Assembly: GCA_018398765.1 (NCBI GenBank)
Contig: JAHBMJ010004062.1
Coordinates: 96,717 to 160,716 of the forward strand
Direction: 5' to 3'
Length of the DNA stretch: 64,000 nucleotides
From: Chromera velia
Lineage: Eukaryota; Sar; Chromeraceae
Made by a program: the position numbers and the translations under genes. Position 1 is the first letter of the stretch. Each line of letters starts with the position of its first letter. This document shows positions 1-11,370 of the stretch, in pieces. A model generated the notes under the pieces. That model made no database searches and was not told the origin of the DNA. It saw nothing but the letters and a program-made list of their open reading frames with translations.

Positions 1-229
1 GTGGTCTCTCAAAAAAGAACAAAAGAGTGAAAGAAAGTCTGAAAAAAAATAAGACTGTGCTGTATTGTGTCGTTCCTGTGTTGACGTCCTCTCTTTCCTT
101 TCGTTCTCTGTCCTCCCAACTTCACCGAGGAACCGGTCTGCGGGTGGCACGGTGGAAGTGATCTCTTACAAACAAGCTCCGTTCTTTCTTTCCCTTGCGA
201 TCCACCCGAATGCCCCTCCCCTCCCTCAG

Positions 230-503
230 GTCGGTCTGCGTGTACGACAACCAGACTCGGTCAATGCTCCCGACACCCTCGAAGAAACCCGCCGTCGGTA
301 GTCAGAAACCCGACCTGAAGGTGAACGCAGACGGGTCTGTGGACGTTTTCTTTGGGCCCTCGGTGAAGGAGGGGATGGAGGCCTCCAACTGGGTGCAGAC
401 CCTCGCAGACAGGGGGTGGAACAGCATCTTCAGGCTGTACGGGCCACTGGAGCCCTGGTATGAACAGACATGGAGACCTTCCGAGATCGTCCCCCTTCCT
501 TGA
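230..503 (+). CDS. Terminal exon of a DUF1254/DUF1214-domain protein (partial)
   Basis: The exon opens after a pyrimidine-rich tract ending in CAG at 227-229 and runs to TGA at 501-503. Its 90 or so residues carry the C-terminal signature I know from DUF1214: a VYDNQTRSML segment, then NADGSVDVFFGP, then NWVQTLADRGWNSIFRLYGP, and a final EPWYEQTWRPSEI. In that family the DUF1254 and DUF1214 halves are usually fused, and the biochemical role is unsettled. Upstream exons lie outside the window, so length and localisation cannot be judged. The family is mainly bacterial with scattered eukaryotic members. The exon boundary is inferred from the splice signal and from where the family similarity starts. 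Confidence 0.8.
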
Positions 504-2226
504 GACACACAGAGACAAAGACAGAGACAGAGACAAGAGAGAATTGATCGAAGAGGCCGGTCTGCATGAGGGCAGGAAGGGAAGGGAAGGGAATGACATG
601 CAAAGGAGAGTGGAGGAGGGAAGCCTGAGTGCATGACTGTTTGGAAGGTTCGTGAAGGAGAGATGGACTGTAAACACGCAGACTGGTTCATTCAAAGGGA
701 AGCAAGCAAGTCGGAGGGAAGACAGGACAGGGCAGAACGTCACTGCTAAAAGAAAGGCCTTTTTTTTCTTGTGAATCAGACAGGGTGAGTGCGTGGCTAC
801 TGGCTTCCGGATTGGGTACGGAAGTTTCCGCTCCTCTGCCACCCTCGGTGAAAGTGTGTGGGGAAATTTTCATTCAAGAGAATATCATTTGACAGCGTCG
901 ACTTCTTTCCCTTTCTTTCTTTCCCTTGCTTCTTCCCCCTTTTCCCCCGTGCAGTCTCTCTCTGTTTCCCTTTTATCTTTGTGACCAGAACGAACGGGAT
1001 GCGTTGAGTTTATTGAGTGACTGCATGACTAACTGATCATGCAGCTCCTCGCCTCAAGAAGACAACTTGAAGAAGAGAAGAGAGAAGTGTTTCTGTCAAC
1101 CCATGCAGACACGACCCCTCTGGAGGGTTAATGGGTTGGTTCGTTTTGAATGATCGAGTGTGGCCTGCATGGCAATCAATCAAACGGAGCCGCAAGAGAT
1201 GCGTGAAGGAGGGCGGGGGGGGGAGGGAATACCCTTCCCCTCAGTCTTCCTTGTGATCGTCCCTCGCAGGTATTTTATTTTTCGATTCAGACTCTGTAAG
1301 TGCAAACATGGATGTGTGCTGCTTTTTTGATCTTCACATACAAAAGTCGAAGGAAGGCTTTCTGTACTGAGGAGAAGACTGTCGTGTCGTGCAGAGACGG
1401 ACTAGGAGACGGATTGCGTGAAATGAGAAAATGCGGTCTCGTTCGTTTGGACACGCGAGAGTGGCGAGGGGACCGTGCAAGTCGTCATGCATAAGTTTGC
1501 AGACAGACGTCGAGGAAGCTGTCTGACTTTACAGACGAAAAGAATGCATTCTCCCAAAGAGTGACTTTTTCATCCTGTTTGCTCCCTAGTTTCCTCTCGA
1601 TATGTTTGATTGCCGATTAAGTGGCTGATCAAGTGTCACTAGAAGTTTCAGCAGTGTGCATGTTATGAATCATGTGGTCGTGATCTCAGAAAACAAAACC
1701 CTCATGATGCACTATCGCTATCGGTCTGCGTGAAGCGTCCCGCGTTTAGCACATGCCAAACATATGTTGATCGAATGTCATCTTGACTGTTTACTAAAAA
1801 TGACCAAGGAACCACACGTACAGAATCAATGAAACAAAACCTGTATGGATAACAGTTTGACAACCGGGTACAACCCCTAATATAAAATTAGAGGTGCTTT
1901 GCATGGGGGTTGGGATTCGTAGGATTGTATCTATGCAGGAAATACTGATGATGATGATGTTGAGGGTTAAATCCTAGATTCAGCGATGCTAGCTAGATCC
2001 CAAGCCACTAACAAGGCTTTGAGGACAACCCAGAAAACGCATTCATGGGGCCCCAGGGGGGGGATGAGGAAACCTGCATGCCAAACGGATCGCTTTGACT
2101 CAATCTGCCTCAGGCTGATCGAAACAATAAACTTTCTTGAGACACCCGGCTAGCGCTTTAGAACCGCTTCTGGGCTAGGTTGGCCAGAGGCTATACGGCT
2201 CACCGGCTTTAACCCATACATCATCA
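504..2226. other. 3' flank and intergenic DNA, no gene seen
   Basis: No ORF here shows protein-like conservation or flanking splice signals. The first few hundred bases are probably the 3' UTR of the DUF1214 gene. Base composition drifts from mixed to AT-rich. Short GATGATGATG and ATCATCATC runs occur near 1945 and 2220. Confidence 0.5.
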
Positions 2227-2239
2227 TCATCTGACATTT

Positions 2240-2990
2240 TCTAAAAAGTGGTATGCAGCTAGGTTTGCAGGTATATATTGATAAGAAGAAACTATAGAAT
2301 TCCTGTCAGAAGACTTTATAGTTAGCGCTCCTGGCGTAGATCGAAAATGACGGGAAACACGTTTCACATACTTTCTATAGCATTTAATGCCATTCATATG
2401 ATCTATAACGTGTACTGTAGAAACTGATAAAAATTGATTTATAATTAATTGACATGACATCTCTCTTTTCCCTTCCTCTTTTCTAAAATTAAACGCAAAC
2501 ATTCCCTTGCCTAACGTTAGAAGTATCCGCAGCTGGATATAGATAGCACAATTATGCGTCATAGTCATAGTTGATCAACCAAGTTTTATGGGAATGATGA
2601 CCTCCATTTTTTTAAAAATCCCCAAAAAAATCCTTTAAAAAATGTATATGTCATGTAAAGTTCAAAATGTTGAAAAATATTTTTTTGGGGACCATGCGCA
2701 GTTATAGTACTGATCTAGATACTCATTAGAAAGCAATAGAAGCCCTATAGGAAGGTTTTAGTTAGCGCTCCTACTAGAGAAAATGATCAAAAACACATTT
2801 CTAGCATTTATATGATCTAAAACCTTATAAGTTGGTCACCAAAATTTTAGGGAGATTGACGATCTCTTTAGGACGATCTCCTTTTTTTTTGTTTTAGAAT
2901 TCTAAAAAACTCGATCCACAAAAACTTTTTAGTTAATATGTATCTCCCCTGTAACCCCGTTTTCACCGTTTTTCTTTTTTTTTTTTTTAG
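2240..2990. repeat. Diverged AT-rich tandem repeat, two units
   Basis: Two units of roughly 300-450 bp share the exact 14-mer TAGTTAGCGCTCCT at 2319-2332 and 2759-2772. Each is followed by an AAAATGA segment, an ATATGATCT segment and a run of A/T homopolymers. Similar words in reverse orientation (GCGCTA, CCTTCCTA, ACTTCTAG) occur near 61055-61165, so this may be a dispersed non-coding family. No coding potential is visible. Confidence 0.5.
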
Positions 2991-3027
2991 AGCTCCGCCC
3001 AACGTCTTATGACGCAAAACAGAGGTA

Positions 3028-3408
3028 TTACCATCCGAGTCGTCTTTGCCTGATCAAACTTCTCACTGGTAGAGTAGGTCCCCTGCTAAGGAGGGAGGCT
3101 GCGTCTGGTCTTGATGGGAATACCAGGCGTCCATGCGGCATGCCCCTGCAATATCTACCTCTGCGAAGACGTGCAACGGCATCGGGCTGATCGACCCCCA
3201 AAGTGAGCATCCTCATTCCGGTCCTAGCTCCGATGTGCATGCCTGAGTCTCCCAGGATGCTTCCCATCCCCCACACCCTTATGGCTGCACCGGCGGAGTG
3301 CATGTCTGCATGCATGAGATCGAGGCTGCCATCCAGGGGGGCAGTCTCGAAAAGGAAATGCACGTCTCGAGGGATGTTTGCGGGATCGAAAGGACGTTTC
3401 TCTCCCAA
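3028..3408 (-). other. Unassigned open reading frame, probably not a gene
   Basis: A 126-codon frame in a GC-richer patch between AT-rich DNA and the LRR gene. Its translation has normal amino-acid variety but no family I recognise, and no clear splice sites join it to anything. It could be an exon of an unseen gene or a decayed element. It is listed so that the stretch is not left blank. Confidence 0.15.
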
Positions 3409-3729
3409 TTATGATTGCGATTAAGGGGGGGCAGCGAAGCTAGAGAAATGGTCAAATTATATGAATCTCTCTGCATGCACACCGATACGAAACGCAAAAC
3501 AAAGCACTGCCATGAGGTGTGTATTGCCAAAAGTCGTCTGCGCCACGCCAGACTGACAAAGGACGCGGGGCTAGACAAACGAGAGAAGCCCTTCTGCTGT
3601 CGTTTATATTTCCAGAGGTTCAATCACGCCGAAGAGAGAACAAATGAGAGAGACGAAAGGCCGAATAGAGACAAGCCAATTTTGCAAAATCCAGGAAGAA
3701 TCAACAGATGCCAAAAAGGAAGGCTGACC

Positions 3730-5745
3730 TCACAAAACCAGACTGCTTGGGGGAAGATTTGCTTCTCGGATCGCCTCCTCAAGAGCCTTGGTGGCCCCTT
3801 TGTCACGCGTGATAGCATGGTTGTACTTCAGTTTCAAAGTCTGCAGGGATACCAACTCTCCTTCTCGGACCACCTCTGCAAGAGCCTGGGCTCCCTCACT
3901 ACCGATATCGTTGCTGCTCAGATCAAGAGTCTGCAGGGAGGCCATTGAACCCTGGCGGATCGCTGCTGCAAGAGCCTTGGCTCCTTCATCGCCTATTTTG
4001 CTGCCCAAACTCAGAGCCTGTAGGGATGCTAATTTTTTGTCGCAGATGACCTCTGCGAACGCCTTTGCTCCTTCATCACCGAATTCGCACATTGTCAAAT
4101 CGAGTGCCCGTAGGGAGGCCAAGCAACCCTCTCCAATTGCTTCCGCGAGGGTTTTGGCCCCCTCATCACGGATGTTGTTATACGCAAGGTTGAGAGTCTG
4201 GATGTTTGGCGACTTTTCTTTTCGGATCGCATCTACCAGAATCTTTACCCCCTCGTCATCCATCCGCGTCGAATTTCCTCCTTTGGGGTTCCCTCCTAGG
4301 CTGAGGGTTTGGAGGGATGCTAACTTTCCTTCTTGGATCGCCTGGGCAAGAATCTTTGCGCCTTCATTCCTTCCCAGACGGGCCTTGTCGAGAGTGAGGC
4401 TCTGAAAGATCGGGATCCTGTCGGTCTCTTTCTGAAAGAGACTTCTGAGGCTCTGCAGATCGATGGTTTCTGCCGTCAGAGAGCAGTTGTTGAGACGTAA
4501 AGCGGCGTCGAGCGCTGCATTGTATATCGGGACTCTGATACTTTCTGGGGTAGAGTCATTCATTTCAATCCATAGGCAGACAGCAGCTATGCTGTCTGAT
4601 GGGTTGTGCTTCTGCTGCTCTCGTTTCTTTTCTGCAATTTTGAGAAGGAGCTCTTCCAGGACTGCCTGACACTGCGCCGTCTCCTCAGGCTTCCACTTGG
4701 AATCCCGGAGATCCAAAGAAGAAAGGGAGACACCCCCTTCCGAATCTCCCTCTCCTTCTTCTCCTTCGAGAAGAATGATGTCGCACAAAAAGCGCAGAAG
4801 GGTCTCGGTGATCTGATCGTGACGACGCAATTTGATCTTTTGAACATTCCTGCGAAACTGATTCAGGAGGGATACATCTTGCGAATCTAGATGCTTGCGG
4901 ACATTCAACAGAGCTGCAATCTGGACCATAGTGAGAGACGACAAGTCCCAAACTAGGCCCGACTCTTGCTGTCTTTGCTCTGACGATTTTCTGAGCGCTT
5001 CTTTGACCTTCTCGAACATCCCGACATTGCGACTGGGCACACCTGTGTCCTGTACCCCCCTCTCTCTCATTTTATCCTCGACCTTCCCTGCCTCTAGATC
5101 CTCTTCAATCAGCACAGGAGGAAGGAAGATTTCTGACCACGGCAGAGACGAGAGGAAGGAACCGAGACGATCCCAGGCATCAGAGCTGACTAGGGACTCT
5201 AGCGCTGAAGGAGAAGCAGCCAATAAATCATCTTTGTGACCGCTCATGCACAGGCGTGTGATGACAGAGTACGGCTTCGGGTTATTCAGGGAGGGGCACT
5301 CCCGGAGATCGGTCTCTAGTTGTTGGAGCAACGCGGACATCCGTTCCCCGCTGACCTCCCCCTCGACCTCAATCACCATCTCACCCACCCACTCAAACCA
5401 AGGGATTGGCTTGCCTGTCTTGCTTTCCTCGCAGGAGAGCGCGGTGAGCGGGTGTTTGCTGGAGGAGCCGCCGGTCTGAGTATCGAAATGGCTTCGAAAA
5501 CGCAACACAAGAGGGGTGGAGATACTCCTGGCAGCCTGTTTGGCCAGTTCGTCAGATAATTCTACGCGCACTTCTCCCCCGAGCGCTGCATCCAGACAGG
5601 CCCTGAGGGAGACGGGGGAGACGGGGGGACAGTCACTCACACACAGGGACACTCTGACGCCTTTCTGGCGGAAGAGAATACGGAGGGAGTGCGCCAAGTC
5701 CAGAAGACCGGAGTCCCCCACAGAAACTCCCTTGAGCTCCACTGT
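3730..5745 (-). other. Exon 5 of the LRR gene: C-terminal leucine-rich repeats
   Basis: The exon follows GTGCAG and ends at TGA 3732-3730. Its first half (about 5745-4450) is helical and charged without a recognised fold. From about 4420 to 3750 it holds tandem repeats of about 84 nt on the pattern GDEGAKALAxAIRxGxxASLQTLDLSxN. That is the ribonuclease-inhibitor LRR class, which forms a curved binding surface. Protist genomes often carry expanded families of such proteins. The repeats are diverged in DNA sequence, so this is not a recent expansion. Confidence 0.8.
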
Positions 5746-8700
5746 CTGCACAGAGCCACGTGTAAGGACAAAGTGAAGAATGCGGAAGAGGATTGCACTT
5801 CGTACTGAGAGCTTCATGCGAAACAAGATGACGTACAGGTGAATGATATGGCGTGCGTCTCGTTCACCCGCTAGGGTTGGTTTTTACTTTGCTTTGACAG
5901 ATTCCTGACCTGGCCAGATCTGGTCTTTCTCTGACTGATCTACAATGAAATGTCTTTCCTGACCTTCAGTCGGCAGACTCCAGCCAAACCAGAAACGCCC
6001 AAAACAAAGTCTGCCATCATGGATGCATGCTCGTCTCCCATAGTCGGTCTGTTCAGTACTGCAATTTTCTCCAGCTGTCGAGCGTTCTCTCTGAAGAATG
6101 TATCAAAACTTTTCTTGACGATCTCCTTGTCCTTCCCATTGGTCAGCCTCTTCCCCTCCATCTGCTGCCCAAATTCATGAGACCCGGTCGGCACAGACAG
6201 GAACCCTGTGTCTGTCTGCCCGTATTTAGGGAGGAGATCAATCCAGGGCTTTCCCTCATACCCCTGTCTAGGCAGAGAGAGAATCAGCCTAGAGTCCTTC
6301 ATGGATGACACGCAAGCCTCAAAAAACGGCCACCCACGGGAACCGTAAGGGATCTGATTCATTGCCTCATCTGGCCCCGGAACGCCCGTGCTTCTCAGCA
6401 CTGTCACATATTGGTGTGCATAGAGGATGTGCATATTGCTGAGGGCCCGACGAAAAAGCACTGTTTGAAGAACGGACCGAGGGGACTGCCACATCGAAAC
6501 GAAATCCCAAAATAGGGCGAGTCGCTTGCCCTTCAAAGAAGACGAACTGAGCAAACGCTCAAAAAAGGCAGCAACACGTTGTAAGTGAAAGCCTTTCTCA
6601 CTATCCGGGTGCATCTTCTGCAACCAAGGATAAGAGAGGGCAAACAACGCTACCTTTTGTGACTGAATGAATGCCAACGGATCCTTCCCCCCCTTCGGCT
6701 CCCCCAATTTCCCCACGATTTCCTCCTTTGGAACAAAAAAGTCCGTCTTCATCTCCTGCCTCCGCAGCAACCTCCCGGGCTTCCACTGAACCCCCCCCAC
6801 CCCCCGCCTGCCCCCCACCCCCCCTGCAGACAGAGTGACGAGATCCCCCACACTTCTGGTCTCACCCTTTTGGCAGAGACGGACAAGGGACTCTGCATCC
6901 GCAAACGCCACACTATCTGATTGGACCAATTCTTTGATTCCCCGGAAGCTCTGAAGGTTTTGGTCGATCTCCCCCATCTCACTCTCCACCCTCTCGACCT
7001 CACTCGAGACAGTCCACAGACTCTCCCCCTGTACTCCACACACAACGGGCCAATAGATGATCGGCTGAACATCTGCAGGGGACGGATTTGCTTTCTCGCC
7101 CCCTCCCAATAAAATTTTTATCAGACGCAGGATCTCCCTCTCCCCATCCCCCCCTTCGACAACGTAAACAGCCCCAGCCACCTCCTGTACAGATTTTCCT
7201 TTCCAACGACTCCCCAGATCAGCCTGTGAGTAGAAACAGCCTCCAGGCCACTCCTTGAAATCCCGAATAGCGTCGAGGAGAAACGGGTCCTCCTCCATTG
7301 AGGCCATGCAAGGTGGGGATTTCCTGTGAGAGTCAGAAACTGATCCTGACCCTGACCCTGCCGAAGGACCTGAATCTTTCTGTTGTGTGTCTCTGGCTCT
7401 ATCAAGGCTCTGGAGGTGGGCCGCGAGGGCCTGAGGGTTAATCAGGCGGCTGAGAGGCGAGGAGAAGGGTAAGGGTGGTGTCTGACGCACGCCCGCTGTC
7501 AGAGTTTCAACGAGAGTAGCAGGGCAGTTGCTACTGAGAGGACTTATCAGAAACCCCCCACGTCCCTGACAATGTCCTGTCGGGGACACTTCGGGGACCG
7601 ACAGGGACGCGCCGCTCAGGGCCTGCACGGATGTCATTCGATCAGCTGCCCTGAGCTCTCTCTCAACCGACAGACGCGCGCAAGGACATATGCAAGCAGA
7701 CCCCCACATGCGGCGACACACAAATGCATACAAGCACATATCCACGAACACACCCAAGGAAGGAAGCGAGGAAAGCAGGCAGGGACACGAAGGGACCTGA
7801 GGTGACAAAAATGCTAGAGAACTGAGAAGACTAGCTGTCTCGAATATGAAGTTGCTTGGGACGCGCTCGCATACTTACTTACTTACTTGTTTGCACGATG
7901 GACAGTTTTCGATAATGTTGAGACACTTCTGAATATCTGAGCTGCGGCGTTGCAGATCCGTCTTGCAGGTTTTCAAATCCTTCCTGCACGTCTTCAAATC
8001 TTCCCTACATTCCAGGAAAGCAGTTTTGTTCTCATGCAGCTGCTTCACGAGGGCGGCGTTCTCCCTCTGGAACGTTCGGACGCGTGTCCGGTCACTGCAG
8101 GCATACATTCGTGTACTCTCTCTCTCTCTCTCTCCCTCTCTCTCTCTCTCTCCGCCCCCCTCACAATCTGCCCCTTTCCCTCCTTGAACACAAACAAACA
8201 AAGTTCCGCTGACCAAAAGACAGAAGGGGAAGCAGAAGTGGAGCGTGACTGGTGCGTCGGGGCGAGAGGGCAGAAGCGAATCAAACTAAAATGAAGTGTC
8301 CATGAGAGTCACTGATGCAATACCCACCAGACCAATAATAATGTGAGGGTATCGCATTCCACGTCCCACTGTTGCATCTTTATCAAAGGGCTGTCCGCAT
8401 TTCGGTCGGTCCGACTTCCACTCTTTTCATTCTCCCTGAAGCTGTACCGCACCTGTACAATTGCACCCATGCTGTCGGCATACAGCAGGGACATATATAG
8501 ATACATTACTCGAGGCACTGACTCTGGAATAAAATTCGGAAACCGTCGACGAAGGTCAGTCAATTTTTCCAAGGGTGCTCTGCAATCATGCAAGGGAGAA
8601 CGCCAGGAGGGCACGTTTCGCTGGCTTCTTCTTGCTCGTCTGTTTGGGCAAATGGTGCAGGGAAGTCCGACAAGCACAGGGAAAAAAGTGTATGCAGAGC

Positions 8701-8840
8701 CTGTACTTGGAACAAACTTGTGCAACATGCCGAGTGGGGGTGCCTGTAGCTGCAGGGTGGGAAACTCACTTGTAGATAGTGGGTTCGGGCTTCAAAGGAG
8801 CCCCCCCTCCAAAGCTGTGCTCATGAGCGTATACTGCCAT
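3730..8840 (-). CDS. Coiled-coil / HET-like / leucine-rich-repeat protein, five exons, about 1401 aa
   Basis: Proposed exons, in transcript order, are 8840-8770, 8579-8328, 8094-7887, 7622-5964 and 5745-3730. Donors read GTGAGT, GTGGGT, GTAAGT and GTCAGG, and every acceptor reads GCAG. Phases match at all four junctions and the sum is 4206 nt including TGA. The ATG at 8840 (MAVYAHE) follows non-coding sequence. The protein has an N-terminal helical/coiled region with a KDLKTCRKDLKTC-like heptad stretch (about aa 115-175) and a Ser/Pro-rich linker. A domain with HET-like motifs spans about aa 500-650. About seven 28-residue LRRs of ribonuclease-inhibitor type (DEGAKALAxAI..SLQTLxL) end the protein near aa 1170-1395. 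No signal peptide is seen, so it is likely cytoplasmic. Architecture suggests ligand sensing or signalling, but function is unknown. The last intron is the least certain join: if it is false, the LRR part is a separate gene. Confidence 0.7.
5964..7622 (-). other. Exon 4 of the LRR gene: HET-like domain
   Basis: This 1659-nt exon (553 codons) begins after GTGCAG and ends before GTCAGG, both in phase 0. Key motifs in order are ALSYPW (near 6640), FWDFVSMWQ (near 6512), ALSNMHILYAH (near 6440) and RGWPFFE (6338-6318). The spacing and words resemble the fungal HET domain (ALSYxWG, W-D-x-CxxQ, M-x-x-IY-x-x-A, RGWxxQE). They also match an RGWxxFE domain I recall from protist proteins. HET belongs to the TIR-like signalling superfamily. 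The match here is at motif level only. A Gly/Val/Arg-rich insert around 6800 looks disordered. Confidence 0.5.
8101..8160. repeat. (CT)n microsatellite in an intron
   Basis: An imperfect CT run at about 8117-8152 lies just upstream (minus strand) of the acceptor of exon 3 of the LRR gene, where on the transcript it reads GA. Confidence 0.9.
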
Positions 8841-10767
8841 TTTCTGGACAGACCCACGATCCTTTGAGCCCTCGCTGCCCGCGCAATTTCCTTCAGTACC
8901 TTCTTGCATCTCAGTCTGAGTCAGTCACTCTGGCTGTGTGTCAAACTGCCCGCCCGAACTATTTTCTGGAGCAGTGCCTTCCAACATGTATATACACAGA
9001 CTTGAACTTCAAAGCAAAACACTCGCATTTTCTGGCAGATTCAAACCCTTTTTTGCACCGTCGTTCTGTGTTTGTGAAGATCTCGAAGCGGCGGTGAAGC
9101 AGCGAGAGCTGGCGGCATTCACGGAGGCCCTGCAGGCACGTACTTTGTATGCATTTGACCTGTCAAGCAGCGCGCAAATTTTGCGCATGCATGCAGCTAG
9201 CTATAGGTTTCCCACGCAGCTAGGGGGGCCGGGCCGCGGTGCCCGGCCGTCGCACATATCGCGCCATGCAGGGGGGGACGACTTCTTCCTCGATCGTCAC
9301 ATACAACGGTAAAATTGCCGTCTACATGACAAGGGGGGGCATTGGATGCCACCAGCAGACCATGGTGCACTAACTCGGTGCACTTAACCTCCACTGGAGA
9401 TGCCAGATGGCAAGCTGTCTCGTGTTTTCATTATAGGTGTCTGTCCCTGTATGTCTCATATATTCTCGTTATACCCCCAGCTATGCTAAGCAATCATGTA
9501 AACACATCTTCTAGTGAGAGCTAGAGTAATATGATAGATCTATTCAATCTGTTTCTATTTTTTTTTCTGTGCTGTTTTACATTTTCCAATCTGGAGGTGC
9601 TGACCGGGTTTTAGTTAACGGAGCCCTAATTTTATCTTCTTTCAAGTAGAAGAATGTAAAGCAGAAGACTGATCCAGTTATAAAGGTTTTTTTCACAAAA
9701 TCATACAAAATTAAGAGGGCTGGGTTAGGCTGGGTTTCTCTTTGTGCCGTTTAATTTATGTTATATCAGAAACTCAGAAGGGAACTGTTTGGATACTAGT
9801 TCGGATGCCTAGTCAGATGCAGCTGAAGTTCGCTGGCTTAAGGCAAAGATTGAATGGGTCGAGACGGGAGGGACTAAGGGAGGGAAAATTTAGGAACATT
9901 ATACGGGCCATGATACAGAGGGCCATCGAAGACTGAGTTTAAGACTCGAAGGCGGGACAGCTAGCTAGATGAAAGCGGCCCTCAGGATCTCCGCCGGTGA
10001 TGCTAGTGGTAGGCTGGTAGCTAGTCTAGGCGACGCATAGTAGTGAAAAAAAAAAAGAATAGATATATCAAATTTTTTTTTTCTTTTTTTTTTTTAGTCT
10101 GATGGTCAAAGGTCCAAGCAAACTTACCAAAGCTAGGTTTTGTAGTTAGATGTGTTTTTGTTATATGTTTGGCACTTCCAATAAAATAATAAAAAACAAA
10201 ATAAAAAAGATTAATTAGGCTTCTTGAAATTTTTTTTTCTTTTTTTTTATCACTGTGCCTCGCCTAGTAGCTAGTGGATTAATTTGCTAATTAACCGGCC
10301 TTTAAACCGGGAACAGGCAGGGCTACGTAAGTTGTAGTGTAACATACTATTGAGGTCGCTGAAGAACCAGCTGACAGAACAATCAAAACTGCAGAGAAAA
10401 AAGAATCTAGAAAAGAATATACATATCAATCAATCAATCAATACATACATATATTCTTTTAAAATAATAATATCTTCATATAAATCTAGATCAATCAATA
10501 CAAATTAAATATTAATAATAATTAATTTAATATTTTATTCTAACTAACACTCTAATTGTTACAATATTGCACTATGTGGGTATTATTTTTTGATTGATTG
10601 ATGCCTATACTAAAACTTAAAGATATTTTTTATAACCTATAACTATGTACTAGCAGAATTGTTATAGAATCTGATGTAAGACATCCTAGAAGATGTGCAC
10701 GCATTTCCCGAAAGTGTGGCTCGAAACTCAACACCGATCAAATTTGCCTCACTCATCATGCATCATC
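8841..10767. other. Intergenic region between the LRR gene and the copia element
   Basis: The first few hundred bases are the likely promoter and 5' UTR of the minus-strand LRR gene. From about 9450 the sequence becomes strongly AT-rich with poly-A/T runs and short microsatellites, such as (TCAA)n near 10427 and ATACATAC near 10443. Small ORFs at 8864-9312 and 9742-9936 show no recognisable family or splice context. I see no RNA gene. Confidence 0.5.
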
Positions 10768-10772
10768 ACGTG
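10768..10772. repeat. Left target-site duplication
   Basis: ACGTG immediately precedes the left LTR and is repeated directly after the right LTR. Five bases is the usual length for copia insertions. Confidence 0.85.
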
Positions 10773-11254
10773 CGTAAAGCTTCAGAGCGCTTCAGAGGTA
10801 AAGCGTACAGCGTGAGAGAACTGCATGCATCATTATTTTAGTACCCCGCCTGTGCGTGCGGGATTTTCGCTTTATGAGGCATGCAATGAGTCATTTTCCG
10901 GGGCCATCAATCTGCCCGTCGATTGATCACCGCGGTCCATTCGATATGATCTCTTCGCTGTCCAAGCAACTGAAGCGTGGTTTGCTTTGGACACTATCGA
11001 TTCTAAGAATTCGAGTGGATCCAATTGCGCGGTTTGAAGTGGATAGAAAGTCTGCTCTTTGTCTTCGCATCTAGAATTCATCTTGATTGATCGATCGATT
11101 TCTCGGATGCTTCGAAGATCTTCGTGTTCTTGTGGGCATCTCCCGGATTGACATTCTTCATTTCTATTCGTAAGTCCAACTATGTTCAGTTGACTTCTCT
11201 CTTTCTTCTTCGAATAAGTTTAGGTGCTTCATCTAGATCATCCTAAACTTATTG
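10773..11254 (+). repeat. Left LTR of the copia element
   Basis: This is 482 bp and starts CGTAAAGC. It aligns end to end with the right LTR apart from a 4-bp TTTC/indel difference near 11205 and about 18 single-base differences, all transitions. As the 5' LTR it should hold the element promoter, but I see no clear TATA box. Confidence 0.92.
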
Positions 11255-11289
11255 TGGTGCCGGCTCCTAAACTTATCGTAGTGCCGGCT
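11242..11289 (+). repeat. 24-bp tandem duplication across the LTR/PBS junction
   Basis: Positions 11242-11265 and 11266-11289 are two copies of one 24-mer differing at two bases. The unit spans the last 13 bases of the LTR and the first 11 bases of the primer binding site. Confidence 0.85.
11255..11267 (+). promoter_or_regulatory. Primer binding site
   Basis: TGGTGCCGGCTCC begins directly after the left LTR. The initial TGG pairs with the CCA end of a tRNA primer, and the rest would match a tRNA acceptor stem. The tRNA species cannot be named without the host tRNA set. Confidence 0.65.
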
Positions 11290-11370
11290 TTTTTTGGGAA
11301 CAAACGAGGTACCCTTCTTTCAAGCTCTGCTCGTTTGGTTGTATTTCCGTTGCTTTCTTCTCTTCTCGAA

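Noticed and set aside
3788-5776. Plus-strand ORFs opposite the LRR exon
   Set aside because: They are antisense shadows of the leucine-rich-repeat frame, with no independent start context or family.
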